DNA from: Planctomycetota bacterium
GTDB taxonomy: Bacteria > Planctomycetota > MHYJ01 > JACQXL01
Assembly (NCBI GenBank): GCA_030018555.1
Contig: JASEHY010000002.1
Coordinates: 1-30,350, forward strand
DNA length: 30,350 bases
Reading direction: 5' to 3'
Under the pieces are notes generated by a model. It saw nothing but the letters and a program-made list of their open reading frames with translations. It was not told the origin of the DNA and made no database searches. Below, one piece after another: positions 30,203 through 30,350 of this stretch. The translations under genes were made by a program, and so were the position numbers. Each line of letters begins with the position of its first letter. Positions within the stretch are counted from its first letter, which is position 1.

Positions 30203-30234
30203 ATCGTCCCACATTTCACAAAAGTTCAGTTAAT
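30203..30234 (-). promoter_or_regulatory. Candidate ECF-type promoter for the FecR-HEAT gene
   Basis: On the minus strand ATTAACTGAAC (30234-30224) is followed, 16 nt after GAACT, by CGAT (30206-30203). The 11-bp block is identical to the one before the first ECF sigma gene, with the same spacing to CGTT there. It overlaps the stop codon of the second sigma gene. The pattern suggests a promoter read by an ECF sigma factor, but the -10 match is weaker. Confidence 0.35.
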
Positions 30235-30350
30235 CCATATATGGCTTCAGCATTTCAAATAAACGAGACTTGGCTCTGAATATCCGCGATTTTATAGTGT
30301 TTTCTGTTGTTCTTAAAACATTGGCTATTTCCCTATAAGTCTGCCCGTTA
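30230..30350 (-). CDS. ECF sigma factor, C-terminal part (gene runs off the window)
   Basis: The last 39 residues of a protein whose gene continues beyond the right edge. They read NGQTYREIANVLRTTENTIK followed by SRIFRAKSRLFEMLKPYMD and a TAA stop. This is the region 4.2 helix-turn-helix of an ECF sigma factor, with the typical TYREIA and ENTIKSRIFRAK stretches. The anti-sigma-like FecR-HEAT gene lies downstream on the same strand, giving a second sigma/anti-sigma locus. The 5' part, and thus the start, cannot be seen. Confidence 0.85.
   Translation of the reverse strand, partial: NGQTYREIANVLRTTENTIKSRIFRAKSRLFEMLKPYMD

Noticed and set aside
29992..30219. Minus-strand frame of 75 codons overlapping the anti-sigma start
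   Set aside because: It reads through the MITE-like repeat and has no family resemblance.

Overview
The window looks like a chromosome segment of an uncultured, AT-rich, diderm and probably anaerobic bacterium. I could not place it in a phylum from sequence alone. The diderm evidence is an MCE/MlaD protein, a heptosyltransferase-type GT9 enzyme and a TonB-like protein. The anaerobe evidence is a 2-hydroxyacyl-CoA dehydratase/benzoyl-CoA reductase family subunit with FeS-ligand cysteines. The duplicated sigma/anti-sigma loci with FecR, HEAT and prenyltransferase-like modules, and the very high load of small palindromes, fit candidate-phylum genomes.

Layout. 1-2011: a type II restriction-modification pair on the minus strand, flanked by repeat-rich non-coding DNA. 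2012-2550: no convincing gene; nested palindromes, a C-rich tract and five 22-bp tandem repeats. 2551-5894: the classic tig-clpP-clpX cluster. 6016-6990: a HEAT-repeat protein. 9289-7057 (minus): an ECF sigma factor followed by a membrane anti-sigma protein fused to a prenyltransferase-like domain. 11886-9415 (minus): a polyprenyl diphosphate synthase followed by the lone dehydratase-family subunit. 12079-18570: leuS, recR, rpoN, a MoxR ATPase and a TonB-like protein. 18620-18695: tRNA-Pro(GGG), followed by a broken copy of its 3' end. 18900-21674: rpmB, a DegT-type aminotransferase, a sigma-70 factor and hpt. 21953-27687: MlaD-like protein, GT9, ATP-grasp, GT4 and pgpA, an envelope and surface-glycan group. 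30350-27761 (minus): the 3' end of a second ECF sigma gene, then an anti-sigma protein with FecR and HEAT repeats.

The most striking feature is a set of short palindromes, mostly 15-30 bp. They occur between genes and also inside genes, where they stay in frame. A 15-bp unit, TCCGCC-NNN-GGCGGA, occurs once in rpoN (adding SASGG), twice in tandem in the dehydratase-like gene (adding SAEGGSASGG), and twice in tandem inside the T-loop of a duplicated tRNA-Pro tail. A second palindrome adds the peptide PPDVTSG to both LeuRS and the dehydratase-like protein, and the two copies differ by one compensated base pair. Further palindrome-derived inserts or C-termini are seen in the polyprenyl synthase, the HEAT protein, GT9, LeuRS and the FecR-HEAT protein. 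This resembles the in-gene palindromic elements known from Rickettsia, but the sequences here are different. A separate 194-bp hairpin element between the ATP-grasp and GT4 genes has long terminal inverted repeats and a visible target duplication.

Regulatory observations: recR and the MlaD-like gene have the same promoter geometry (TTGACT, 17 nt, TATATT or TATATA, 9 nt, ATG), which predicts leaderless or nearly leaderless mRNAs. Both sigma/anti-sigma loci carry an identical 11-bp motif that looks like an extended ECF -35 element.
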